Positions 27,485 through 36,247 of a stretch of DNA of 48,181 bases are shown one piece after another. The translations under genes and the position numbers were made by a program. This DNA comes from Candidatus Latescibacterota bacterium (lineage in GTDB: Bacteria > JAAXHH01 > JACQVL01). A model generated the notes under the pieces. The model saw only the letters and a list, made by a program, of their open reading frames with translations. It did not search any database and had not been told where the DNA came from. Position 1 is the stretch's first letter, and every line of letters begins with the position of its first letter. The stretch is taken from assembly GCA_016209865.1 (NCBI GenBank), contig JACQVL010000205.1, positions 1-48,181 of the forward strand, given 5' to 3'.

Positions 27485-27761
27485 CTATCACTCACCAGAG
27501 GTTCTTGGCTGGCGGGCATGCCGGTCCCCGATACTCCACGATGACCACACGAGACCCCAGGACACACCAACACCCCGATTCAACGCGGACCAGAAAACTC
27601 TAGCGAGTCTGTATAGGCGAACCTCCTGACGCAGGACGGTGACATGCAAAGCAGGAAAAACGCAGACCAATATAGGGGAGAAGAAGCGTTTTGTCAAGTG
27701 GTTTATCGCCGGTTCAGACGAAGGGGTTCTCCTTCGTCCTGGCGGGATGGCGACGATGACC

Positions 27762-28133
27762 TCAAAAACGCTCGAGCTGTCCGAGCGCCCACCAGGTCCC
27801 GATGAGGATGAGCAGGCCGAGGAATATCAGGAGGAGCGCGCTTCCGATCGTCAGGCTATGCTTCCGGTACAGCCAGCGTCCCAAACGGGCGACGCTCGGC
27901 TCGCGACTCCTGTTCCGTCTGGGCCGTGAGCGGGGGGCTGGCGGCGCGGGTCGGACGAGCTGCGGGCTGGACGGAAAACGTGAGTGCCCATGCCGGTTGT
28001 CCCAGAACCGGTGGTTGCAGCGATGGCAGCGAAAAGGCCGCAGTCCCGGCCGCGCCAGAGTGATGACGTGTTCGTACCAGCGCCGCCGTGAACGGTAGAC
28101 CTCCTCGCTCGTACAAGTCGGGCAGGTGCGCAT
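27762..28133 (-). CDS. Zinc-ribbon plus C-terminal TM protein
   Basis: MRTCPTCTSEEVYRSRRR...FRCHRCNHRFW; C-terminal TM IGSALLLIFLGLLILIGTWWAL. Confidence 0.65.
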   Translation of the reverse strand: MRTCPTCTSEEVYRSRRRWYEHVITLARPGLRPFRCHRCNHRFWDNRHGHSRFPSSPQLVRPAPPAPRSRPRRNRSREPSVARLGRWLYRKHSLTIGSALLLIFLGLLILIGTWWALGQLERF

Positions 28134-28176
28134 GGGGGATTAGTGGTCTGTGGTCGGTAAAGACAAGGAACAGGAG

Positions 28177-28440
28177 TCAGGGGGCAGGAACCTCGCCGGG
28201 ATCCTCGCCCTCGTCGGGGCGTCGCAGATTCCGCGAACCGTGGGTACACCACAGCCGGCGGTCGGGTGGGCGGTGGCCGAGCGCGTCATACACATCAGCC
28301 TCACATTCGACCTCCACCATCCGCCGGTCGACGGAGACGACCGTTCCCCACACCCATCCCCGGACTCGATGCCCCTGGTCCTCCCATTCACAGTACACCT
28401 GGACCCGCTCCCCCGTTCGAAACTTCCGGTGTCGTGCCAT
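28177..28440 (-). CDS. Hypothetical small protein, possible SH3-like fold
   Basis: MARHRKFRTGERVQVYCEWEDQGHRVRGWVWGTVVSVDRRMVEVECEADVYDALG. Confidence 0.45.
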   Translation of the reverse strand: MARHRKFRTGERVQVYCEWEDQGHRVRGWVWGTVVSVDRRMVEVECEADVYDALGHRPPDRRLWCTHGSRNLRRPDEGEDPGEVPAP

Positions 28441-28461
28441 CGGCGCCCTACGGATCGCAGG

Positions 28462-28524
28462 TCATTCCCGCGACAACTTGTCCTCGCGAAACTTGTCCCC
28501 GTGAAAACGGAGAGCGGAATCCAT
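28462..28524. repeat. REP-like palindrome, degenerate long form
   Basis: tcattcccgcgacaacttgtcctcgcgaaacttgtccccgtgaaaacggagagcggaatccat. Confidence 0.65.
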
Positions 28525-28732
28525 CTGTTATCGCGTCTGTTCAAAAAGAACTCGATCAGCGATGGAGAACAATACCACAACCCATCTTTTCTGTCAAATT
28601 GTTTGATCAGCGCCTCGACCTGTGTCCGCATCTGAGCCGAATGGGGTCGCGCACTTTTAACTTGACAGAACAGGCTTCTCGCGGGTACACTATAAAGCGC
28701 CCACCGGTAGTGACTCAGGAGGAGATCAACCT

Positions 28733-29458
28733 ATGGTTCGAGCCAATTGTCGCGTTCAGTTCACGAAAGCCGACATCGAGTTCCTGTTGTCCGCCGCGTC
28801 GAAGGAAACACGAGCGCGAGTCGGTGCCCGGAGTGACCTGAATTCTTTCAGCATCGATCAACTCGTCGATGACGAACACGTGTTCCGGCAGATGTACAGT
28901 CATCGAGAGTTCTTCCGCGTGTCCCCTCATTTCTTCTTCTATCTGGGAACGCGCTGGTGCATGAGAGCGTATGGCCTGGACGACCGGGACCTGGCGGACT
29001 ATGTCGCCAGTATCCTGTGTGCGTTCCTCCGCACCGAGGACCTGTACCGGTCCTCCATCTCGGGTGAGCAGTTCGTCTATCTGGTGGACATGGTCGAAGC
29101 CCTGAACGAGACCTCACGCTATGAGGACATCTTCGACCACCATGCGCACATCGGGAACTATACCCTCTTCCTGGTCGGTATATTCCCGGATTACTTGGAG
29201 TATCTGTCGACCTACAAACGGCGACTGATCACGCGACACTACTACGAGATGATGGGACAGACGCATTACAAGATGGCCTCATCGCACGAAGTGGCCCGGA
29301 AAGAGCAGCTCGACGAGATCCTGTCGGCGCTGTCCAGCCAGTTCATCCCTGTCCGCCGGGCGCTCAATCGGCTCTCGATCCAGTACCTGATCTTCAACCG
29401 GTCGGAGGCGCAACGGACGTATCTGACGATGCTGAATGAGAATGAGTGGGATGTTTAA
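28733..29458 (+). CDS. Conserved-looking alpha-helical protein of unknown function
   Basis: 241-aa ORF with even codon use; SD aggagat; upstream TTGACA with a plausible -10 (TACACT) near 28660-28690. Confidence 0.7.
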   Translation: MVRANCRVQFTKADIEFLLSAASKETRARVGARSDLNSFSIDQLVDDEHVFRQMYSHREFFRVSPHFFFYLGTRWCMRAYGLDDRDLADYVASILCAFLRTEDLYRSSISGEQFVYLVDMVEALNETSRYEDIFDHHAHIGNYTLFLVGIFPDYLEYLSTYKRRLITRHYYEMMGQTHYKMASSHEVARKEQLDEILSALSSQFIPVRRALNRLSIQYLIFNRSEAQRTYLTMLNENEWDV

Positions 29459-29466
29459 GGCAGGGG

Positions 29467-30831
29467 TCAGACTTTCACCCGATCCGCTCGTCCGTCCTGC
29501 GCTCGAAAACCGGGGAATGCCGTCGTCGTTCCCGCCACGGTTGCCACGGCCACGCCACAACTGATCCCCAGGGCAAGAGGAGCACCGAACATCGTCGTGA
29601 GCGCGCCGATTTGCAGGTTGCCGGGCGGTCCACCGCCGATCGCCAGAACGAGCGCGCCCATCACCCGGTTCCGCATCGCGTCGCTCGACGAGACCAACAG
29701 GATCGAGGTCTGCATGACGCTGAACCCCGCCATCCCCATTCCTCCACAGATCAGGATCGCCACCGATAACGGATAAGACTTAGACGCAGCGAAAAGGATC
29801 AGGGCGGTCGAGAGCAGGAGCGATCCTCCGGCAAACACCCAGCCACTCCGGCGAAACCGCTTGACCCAGTTGACGACCAGCACGCCCAGGAACGACCCGA
29901 TTCCGCCGCTCGCGCCGAGCACGCCCAGGCCGAGTGGCCCTCGATGCAGCACGTCACGGGCGAAGACAGGCAGGAGTGTCTGGTAGGGGAAGGCGAGCGC
30001 GTTCATGAATACGGTGATGAGCAGAACCGCCGTGATCCGTTCGTTGCCACGGATATACCGGAGGCTCTCCTTCAGGTCGCCCCAGGGTGATGCGATCCTG
30101 GTGGTTCGTCCTCCTCCGTTCGATTGAACCGCCAGGCGGCTCAACGCCGCCAACCCGGTCAGATAGAGCACGATCAGCGCGAGAAAGCAGCCCTGTACGT
30201 CGAACGTGTCGAGGAGCACGCCCCCGACAAACGGCCCGGCAATGCTGGAGAGGTTCTGCGAGAAGTTGCTGATCATCAGCGCGTCGAGGGTCTGTTCCTT
30301 GCCCACCAGGTCGGGGACGAGCGCCTGTCGCGCGGGCCAGTCGAGCGTCCAACTCGTGCCGATCAGGAATGCGCCGACTGCCACATGCCAGAGCCGCAGA
30401 TGGCCGGCCCAGAGGAGCATGAACAGAGTGCCGATGACACTCAGGCTCAGGGTCTGCGCGAACAGGATCGTCCGGCGGTACCCGAACCGATCCGTGAGAA
30501 CCCCCATGAAAAACCCGAAGATCAGGTAGGGGGCGGAACGGTAGAACCCGACCAGCGCCACCTGGCCGGGGGAGTTCGTCATCTCTAAGACGAGCCAGCC
30601 GATGCTGATCTGCTCCATCCATCGCGCCTGCCACCAGACCGTGTTGGCCAGCCAGAGCCGCCGGAAATCCGGGATGGTGAGCGGAGCGAGGACGTTCCAG
30701 CGGGTTGCCAGTCCTCTCCAGAATTCCCCCGTCGTCAGTGTCGAGTCTCCTCCGTGATGGTCGGTGGTTGAGGTTTTGTTTGCCACTGTAATGGGGTCAT
30801 TCCCGCGAAAGCGGGAATCCATTGTCCTCAC
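29467..30831 (-). CDS. MFS transporter (true start downstream of 30831, possibly GTG 30786)
   Basis: LTIPDFRRLWLANTVWWQARWMEQISIGWLVLEMTNSPGQVALVGFYRSAPYLIFGFFMGVLTDRFGYRRTILFAQ; 10-12 TM pattern. The first residues MDSRFRGND are repeat-derived. Confidence 0.88.
   Translation of the reverse strand: MRTMDSRFRGNDPITVANKTSTTDHHGGDSTLTTGEFWRGLATRWNVLAPLTIPDFRRLWLANTVWWQARWMEQISIGWLVLEMTNSPGQVALVGFYRSAPYLIFGFFMGVLTDRFGYRRTILFAQTLSLSVIGTLFMLLWAGHLRLWHVAVGAFLIGTSWTLDWPARQALVPDLVGKEQTLDALMISNFSQNLSSIAGPFVGGVLLDTFDVQGCFLALIVLYLTGLAALSRLAVQSNGGGRTTRIASPWGDLKESLRYIRGNERITAVLLITVFMNALAFPYQTLLPVFARDVLHRGPLGLGVLGASGGIGSFLGVLVVNWVKRFRRSGWVFAGGSLLLSTALILFAASKSYPLSVAILICGGMGMAGFSVMQTSILLVSSSDAMRNRVMGALVLAIGGGPPGNLQIGALTTMFGAPLALGISCGVAVATVAGTTTAFPGFRAQDGRADRVKV
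30796..30823. repeat. REP-like palindrome, short form
   Basis: gtcattcccgcgaaagcgggaatccatt. Confidence 0.85.
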
Positions 30832-31978
30832 CCATCACAATCCGTCCTTGTTCCAACTCCTCAATCTCCGTCTGCGTATATCCGAGTTCCTGCAGGATTA
30901 TCCGTCCCTGTTCGCTCAGTCCCGGCGGCGGGCCGGCGAGGTCGACGGCCATCGTCGAGCATCGAAACGGGAGCGCCACCTGCCGGGAGATCGTTCCGTC
31001 TGGCGAGGCGAGATCTCGAAACACGCGACGATGGGAGAGTTGAGGGTCGGCGGGTAATTCGTCGAGGCGGTAGACCGGCCCGCATGGCACATCCGCCTCG
31101 CAGAGCAGGCGGTCCCATTCGTCACGGGATCGGGTTCGGATGATCTGTTGAAGCCGTGTCCGGATTTCATCCGTGCGCCGCGTGCGTTCAATGGTCGTCA
31201 ACTCACGCCATTCGGCCAGACCGAGGGCGTCGCAGAGACGTCCCCAGAAATGGTCCTCGTACACGATGCCGATCGTGAGGAATCGCCCGTCCGCCGTCTC
31301 AAACACGTCGTAGTGGGGGAGTCCGCTCAACAGGGGATGGTCAGGGACGCGCCCGCTGGCGAACGCCCGCGCGACCTCCGGGGCGATGAGCGCGGTGACA
31401 CTCTCCGTCATCGACAGGTCGATCCATTGGCCGTGGCCGGTCGCCTGCCGGTAGGCCAGGGCGGCGAGCACCGCGACGGCGGCGTACAGGCCGGAGACGA
31501 AGTCGGAGATGAGGACGGGTGGGACGACCGGCTTCCCGGCGGGCCGGTCCGCCAGGCCGAGCAGTCCGCCGAGCGCCAGGTAGTTGATGTCATGTCCCGG
31601 ACGGTCACGGTACGGGCCGTCCTGACCGAACCCGGAAATGGAGCAAACGATGATGGATGGGTTCGCCGTTCGGGATGTCTCATAATCAGCGCCCAGACGG
31701 GCCGCGACTCCGGGCCGGAAGCCTTCCAGGAGGATGTCAGCGCCGGCGGCGAGCTTCATCAGGATCGTTCGGCCTCTCTCCGTTTTCAGGTCGATTCCGA
31801 TACTGCGCTTGCCGCGATTCACGCTGGCGAACATCGGTGGGAACGCCCGGAGAGGGTCCCCGCCCGGCGGCTCGACCTTGATGACGGTCGCCCCCAAATC
31901 CGCCAGGAGCATCGAGCAGTACGGGCCGGGGATTTGGGTGGTCAGGTCGATGACGGTGAGGTCGGTGAGCGCGTTCAT
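30797..31978 (-). CDS. CaiB/BaiF (class III) CoA-transferase
   Basis: VIDLTTQIPGPYCSMLLADLGATVIKVEPPGGDPLR, RGKRSIGIDLKTERGR, DILLEGFRPGVAARLG, GYGxDGP-like SGFGQDGPYRDRPGHDINYLAL. Confidence 0.95.
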   Translation of the reverse strand: MNALTDLTVIDLTTQIPGPYCSMLLADLGATVIKVEPPGGDPLRAFPPMFASVNRGKRSIGIDLKTERGRTILMKLAAGADILLEGFRPGVAARLGADYETSRTANPSIIVCSISGFGQDGPYRDRPGHDINYLALGGLLGLADRPAGKPVVPPVLISDFVSGLYAAVAVLAALAYRQATGHGQWIDLSMTESVTALIAPEVARAFASGRVPDHPLLSGLPHYDVFETADGRFLTIGIVYEDHFWGRLCDALGLAEWRELTTIERTRRTDEIRTRLQQIIRTRSRDEWDRLLCEADVPCGPVYRLDELPADPQLSHRRVFRDLASPDGTISRQVALPFRCSTMAVDLAGPPPGLSEQGRIILQELGYTQTEIEELEQGRIVMGEDNGFPLSRE

Positions 31979-33561
31979 CTCCGTTCCCGTAGCTCCACTC
32001 GACGAATCTTCCCACTGATCGTCTTCGGGAGTTCGGCCACGAATTCGATCTCGCGGGGGTATTTGTACGGCGCGGCGATCTTCTTCACATGTTCCTGCAG
32101 CTCGTGGATGAGCGCATCGGACGACTCGAACCCTGGCGCCAGCATCACGAACGCCTTGACGATCTGGCCGCGGACCGGGTCGGGCGCCCCGATGACGGCC
32201 GCCTCCGCGACCGCCGGATGCTCCAGGAGCGCGCTCTCCACTTCGAACGGCCCGATGCGGTATGACGCACTGATGATCACGTCGTCCGCCCGGCCGACGA
32301 ACCAGAGGTACCCGTCATCGTCTGTGTACGCCCGATCCTTCGTGATGTACCAGTCACCCCGCTCACAGTCCGCGGTCGCCTCGGCGGTCGCCCAGTATCC
32401 GGTGAAGAGGCCGACCGGCCGCTCTGGCCGGATCCGGATGGCGATGTCCCCTTCTACGCCGGGAGAAACAACCTTCCCGTCCTCATCGACAACGGCCACG
32501 TCGAACCCCGGCGCGGGGACCCCCATCGACCCCGGCTTGACCGTCATCCCTGGGAACGTGCCGACGAGGAGGACGGTTTCGGTCTGACCGTATCCTTCAT
32601 GGATCATCAGCCCCGTGCCGTTGCGCCAGACCTCGATCACTTCGGGGTTGAGCGGCTCGCCCGCTCCGACACAGTGACGGAGATGGGGGAACTGGCGCCG
32701 TGTGAGGTCCTCCAGGATGAGCAGCCGGTACGCGGTCGGCGGGGCGCAGAAAGTGGTGATGGGATAGTGAGCGAGCAGGTCCAGGGTGGTCGTGGCGCTG
32801 AATTTGCCCCGATGATCCGCGATGAAGACGGCGGCTCCCATATTCCATGGGGCAAAGATGGTCGTCCACGCCGCCTTCGCCCAGCCGGTGTCGGAGAGCG
32901 TCCAGTGCAAATCGGACGGTGTGAGTCCGAGCCAGACCTCGCCGGTAATCCTGTGACCGATCGGATAGCTTGCGTGCGTGTGGACGACCATCTTCGGTGG
33001 TCCTGTCGTCCCGGATGTGAAGTAGATCAGGCATGGATCGTTGCTGCGGGTCGGGACGGAGTCGAACTCCGACGACGCCAGGGATACCCGGCGGTCGTAG
33101 TCTGTCCAACCCGACCGCTCCCAGCCCACCACGACTCGATGCCGGAGGGTCGGACACGCGGCGGCGATCTCGTCCACCTTCGGTGCGTTCTCCACGTCGG
33201 TGATGGCGACGGTCGCGCCGGAGGCGCTGATCCGGTATTGAAGGTCTTTCGCGGTCAAGAGAACGGTACCCGGGACGGCGATCCCGCCGACCCGCATGAT
33301 GCCCAGGATCGTCTCCCACCATTCTGGAATGCGCGGCAGGACGACCACGATCCGGTCGCCCGGCTTCACGCCGAGGTCGCGGAGGAGGTTCGCCACCTGG
33401 TTCGACCGGAGTTGAAAATCTCGGAAGGTGAGCCGGCGTTCCTCTCCTTGCTCATTCACCCAGAGCATAGCTAATTTGCCCGGGTCTTCTGCCCATCGGT
33501 CAACAACGTCAACCGCAAAGTTAAATGTTGGGGGAACGGTCAGTGAGAAAGGCTGAGTCAT
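31975..33561 (-). CDS. Acyl-CoA synthetase (AMP-forming)
   Basis: LIYFTSGTTGPPKMVVHTHASY, HEGYGQTETVLLVGTFPG, YLWFVGRADDVIISASYRIGPFEVE, PKTISGKIRRVELR. 4-nt overlap with the CoA-transferase gene. Confidence 0.95.
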   Translation of the reverse strand: MTQPFSLTVPPTFNFAVDVVDRWAEDPGKLAMLWVNEQGEERRLTFRDFQLRSNQVANLLRDLGVKPGDRIVVVLPRIPEWWETILGIMRVGGIAVPGTVLLTAKDLQYRISASGATVAITDVENAPKVDEIAAACPTLRHRVVVGWERSGWTDYDRRVSLASSEFDSVPTRSNDPCLIYFTSGTTGPPKMVVHTHASYPIGHRITGEVWLGLTPSDLHWTLSDTGWAKAAWTTIFAPWNMGAAVFIADHRGKFSATTTLDLLAHYPITTFCAPPTAYRLLILEDLTRRQFPHLRHCVGAGEPLNPEVIEVWRNGTGLMIHEGYGQTETVLLVGTFPGMTVKPGSMGVPAPGFDVAVVDEDGKVVSPGVEGDIAIRIRPERPVGLFTGYWATAEATADCERGDWYITKDRAYTDDDGYLWFVGRADDVIISASYRIGPFEVESALLEHPAVAEAAVIGAPDPVRGQIVKAFVMLAPGFESSDALIHELQEHVKKIAAPYKYPREIEFVAELPKTISGKIRRVELRERR

Positions 33562-33580
33562 AGAGATACTCCTCAATCCG

Positions 33581-34552
33581 TCATCGATAGAGCACTCGCT
33601 CAGTGAAGAGTGTGAGGAAGGCCTCTGCGTTCACGTCCACGCACACACGGGCGTTGGCCCCGGCTGGCGGAAGCCGGCCGGGCCGCAGATCGGCGACGGT
33701 CATCCCGATCGTCAGGTCGCCCGCCGTCTCCACGTCCACCCGCGCGTCGACCATCTCGACCAAATCCGGCCGGAACGCGACCGCCACGGCTAACGGGTCG
33801 TGCATGAAGCAGCCATCCACGTTCCGGCGCTGGCGGTGGAAGTCGACGTAGTGCGCGGTGCAGTCCCGGACGAACGCGGCGACCGGGCCGCCTGTCGCCG
33901 CCCCCTGGGTGATGCGCTCCGCCGTGAGAATCGCCTGCATCGTCACGTCGAGCGGGACGAAGATGAGCGGAATTCCCGTGTCGCACACCACTTGCGCCGC
34001 GTGGGGATCGACGAAGATGTTGAACTCGGCGACTGGACTGACGTTGCCGTAAACCCGGAACACGCCACCCATGATGACGATCTGTCGCAATTTCCGCATC
34101 CGCGACGGGTTCTTAATAATCGCGCGTGCCACGTTTGTCAACGGACCAACCGCGATGAGCGTGATCTCATCAGGGTACATACCAATCCGGTCGAGGATCA
34201 GGTCAACCGCAGAGACGGGACTCAGCCGATCGGCCGGGTCGGGGTACAGGCGGGAGCCGTCGGGGTTGAGCAGTCCGGTGATCCCACCGATCCCGTCCTC
34301 GCCGTGCACCTCCCCGGCGATGAACGGGGGCTTGACGAGCGGGGCGGCCTCCCCCTTCGCCACATCAGGGATAGCATCGAGGTCGAGCCGCTCCAGCGTC
34401 AGCAGAATGTTCCGGGCGCATTTGTCCACGTGGACGTTCCCGCTGACGGCGGTGATCGCCTCGACGTGCAGTTCCGGGGAGCGCATGGCGAGCAGGATGG
34501 CTAACGCGTCGTCAACCCCGGTGTCGGTGTCGAGAATGATGCGAGTGGGCAT
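33581..34552 (-). CDS. Nucleoside hydrolase (inosine/uridine-preferring type)
   Basis: IILDTDTGVDDALAILLAMRSPELHVEAITAVSGNVHVDKCARN; EFNIFVDPHAAQVV. Confidence 0.93.
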   Translation of the reverse strand: MPTRIILDTDTGVDDALAILLAMRSPELHVEAITAVSGNVHVDKCARNILLTLERLDLDAIPDVAKGEAAPLVKPPFIAGEVHGEDGIGGITGLLNPDGSRLYPDPADRLSPVSAVDLILDRIGMYPDEITLIAVGPLTNVARAIIKNPSRMRKLRQIVIMGGVFRVYGNVSPVAEFNIFVDPHAAQVVCDTGIPLIFVPLDVTMQAILTAERITQGAATGGPVAAFVRDCTAHYVDFHRQRRNVDGCFMHDPLAVAVAFRPDLVEMVDARVDVETAGDLTIGMTVADLRPGRLPPAGANARVCVDVNAEAFLTLFTERVLYR

Positions 34553-34560
34553 AGAATAGT

Positions 34561-34593
34561 GGTGACGAGTGACAAGTGACGAGTGACGAGTAA
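34561..34593. repeat. GTGACGAGTGAC word tract (single arm)
   Basis: gtgacgagtgacaagtgacgagtgacgagtaa upstream of the nucleoside hydrolase start. Confidence 0.8.
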
Positions 34594-34633
34594 AACCATT
34601 GTGCTTTGAAGATCACGCATCACAGTGAGCAGT

Positions 34634-34685
34634 GTCATTCCCGCGAAACTTGTCCTCGCGAAAGCGGGGAGCGGGAATCCATTTT
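34634..34685. repeat. REP-like palindrome, long form
   Basis: gtcattcccgcgaaacttgtcctcgcgaaagcggggagcgggaatccatt. Confidence 0.8.
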
Positions 34686-34693
34686 GTCTTTCA

Positions 34694-35845
34694 CTACAGC
34701 CCTAACGATTCATTCAACTCCCGCTGGTACGTGTCAACCTTGCCGTCGAGCACGTCTTGAACTTTGATCGGCTGGCCGCCGGCGGCGTTCGATTCGTACA
34801 CGGCGTAACAGATCGCTTCTGCTTTCAGGCCGATGTGCCCATCGATTTCCGGAGTCCCGCCGTGCTGGATGCACTCGAAGAATTCGTGTTGTTCGAGCGT
34901 GACCGAGTTTTTGATGCCCATCGGGAAGAGGGCGTCGGGCTTGTACTGGGCGACGAGCGCCTCACGCTCGGTCTTCACGGGCTTTCCGTCCGGACCGTCT
35001 ACATTGATTTCACCGTTATTGATGCTCCCTTTACTCCCGAAGATGATGGTGTGACCGAACGGCTGGCCGTGCATCGCCCAGCTTTCGGTCCACTGTCCGA
35101 TGCAGCCGTTGGCGAACCGGACGAGCGCGATGCCGGTGTCGTCGGCGGTCGGGTGGATGGTGGCGACCTCGCCGGTCGTCGTCTTGCCCGTGCGGGTCTT
35201 CTCGAACGTGGTGGCCAGGGCCATGACTTCGTCGACTTCCCCGATCCAGTATAGAAAGAGGTCGGCGTCGTGGACACCATTGTCGAGCATCGGACCGCCG
35301 CCGACGTCTGCTTTGGAGTGCCGCCACGGGGTGCCGCAGAAGATGCTGCTGCCGACCCCGCCGCTCTGCCGGAAGATCATGTACGGAGTCCCGATCACGC
35401 CCGCGTCGAGGGTGGCCTTGATCGCGCGCGGTTCTTCCCCGCGCCGGTACTGTTCGGCCACGGCGAAGATGCGGTGGTGTCGCTGCGCGGCGTCGATCAT
35501 CGCCCGGCCCGCCTTGATCGTGATAGCGATCGGTTTTTCGACCATGACGTGGCAGCCGGCTTCTAAGCAGGGGATGGTCAGGATGTGGTGGAGACGATGG
35601 TCGGTGGCGATCAGGACAGCGTCGAGGCGGCTGGCGTCGAGCATCGCCCGGTAGTCGGTGTAGACGGTGGGAGTCGTCCCCATTTGCTCCGTTGAGATGC
35701 TGGCGAACTCGGCGGCGCGGGAGGCCATCGCGTCACAGACGGCGGTGAGCCGGAGGTCGTACTGGTGTGTGTGGAGTTCGATCAGCCCGTTCAGGTGGCC
35801 GCGGGCCATCCCGCCGCAGCCGATCATGCCGATGGAGAGGGACAT
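34694..35845 (-). CDS. Gfo/Idh/MocA-family oxidoreductase
   Basis: SIGMIGCGGMARGHLNGL, GCHVMVEKPIAITIKAGRAMIDAA, GGGPMLDNGVHDADLFLYWIG. Confidence 0.92.
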   Translation of the reverse strand: MSLSIGMIGCGGMARGHLNGLIELHTHQYDLRLTAVCDAMASRAAEFASISTEQMGTTPTVYTDYRAMLDASRLDAVLIATDHRLHHILTIPCLEAGCHVMVEKPIAITIKAGRAMIDAAQRHHRIFAVAEQYRRGEEPRAIKATLDAGVIGTPYMIFRQSGGVGSSIFCGTPWRHSKADVGGGPMLDNGVHDADLFLYWIGEVDEVMALATTFEKTRTGKTTTGEVATIHPTADDTGIALVRFANGCIGQWTESWAMHGQPFGHTIIFGSKGSINNGEINVDGPDGKPVKTEREALVAQYKPDALFPMGIKNSVTLEQHEFFECIQHGGTPEIDGHIGLKAEAICYAVYESNAAGGQPIKVQDVLDGKVDTYQRELNESLGL

Positions 35846-35910
35846 GGGAGGAAACCCCTTTCTGGCTGGGATGCTGAGGTGGTGAATGGTTGGTTTTGTT
35901 GTTTGCCACT

Positions 35911-36090
35911 TTCTTTAGAAGAAAGTGGCGCAAAGAAGCGCCCGTGTCCAGGCTCGCGGCGACGGCTTCGCATGGCTCTGCCATCGGGAGACTCCCCACT
36001 CCCTTCCCCTGCGCGGGCGGCTGCCTGCGGCACCCGCCCATGCCCACCCCGTCGTGCCTCCTCGTTGCCGCCAATCGCATGGACACGGGC
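35911..36090. repeat. MITE-like element with perfect local hairpin and 11-bp terminal inverted repeat
   Basis: GCCACTTTCTT-tag-AAGAAAGTGGC (35915-35939); GCCCGTGTCCA (35940-35950) / TGGACACGGGC (36080-36090). Confidence 0.6.
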
Positions 36091-36127
36091 AGAGAACGGG
36101 ACACCTGTAACGCATCGATTCCAGCAT

Positions 36128-36176
36128 GTCATTCCCGCGAAACCTGTCCTCGCGGAAGCGGGGAACGGGAATCCAG
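36128..36176. repeat. REP-like palindrome, long form
   Basis: tcattcccgcgaaacctgtcctcgcggaagcggggaacgggaatccag. Confidence 0.8.
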
Positions 36177-36247
36177 TCTGACATTTTTTCCAAGAGTGTG
36201 TAATTTGAATATTGGATATTCAATCTGCAAAGACCCTGTGATTCCGA

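Noticed and set aside
31148-32587. 479-aa plus-strand ORF
   Set aside because: Antisense to the CoA-transferase and acyl-CoA synthetase, both of which have full family motifs.
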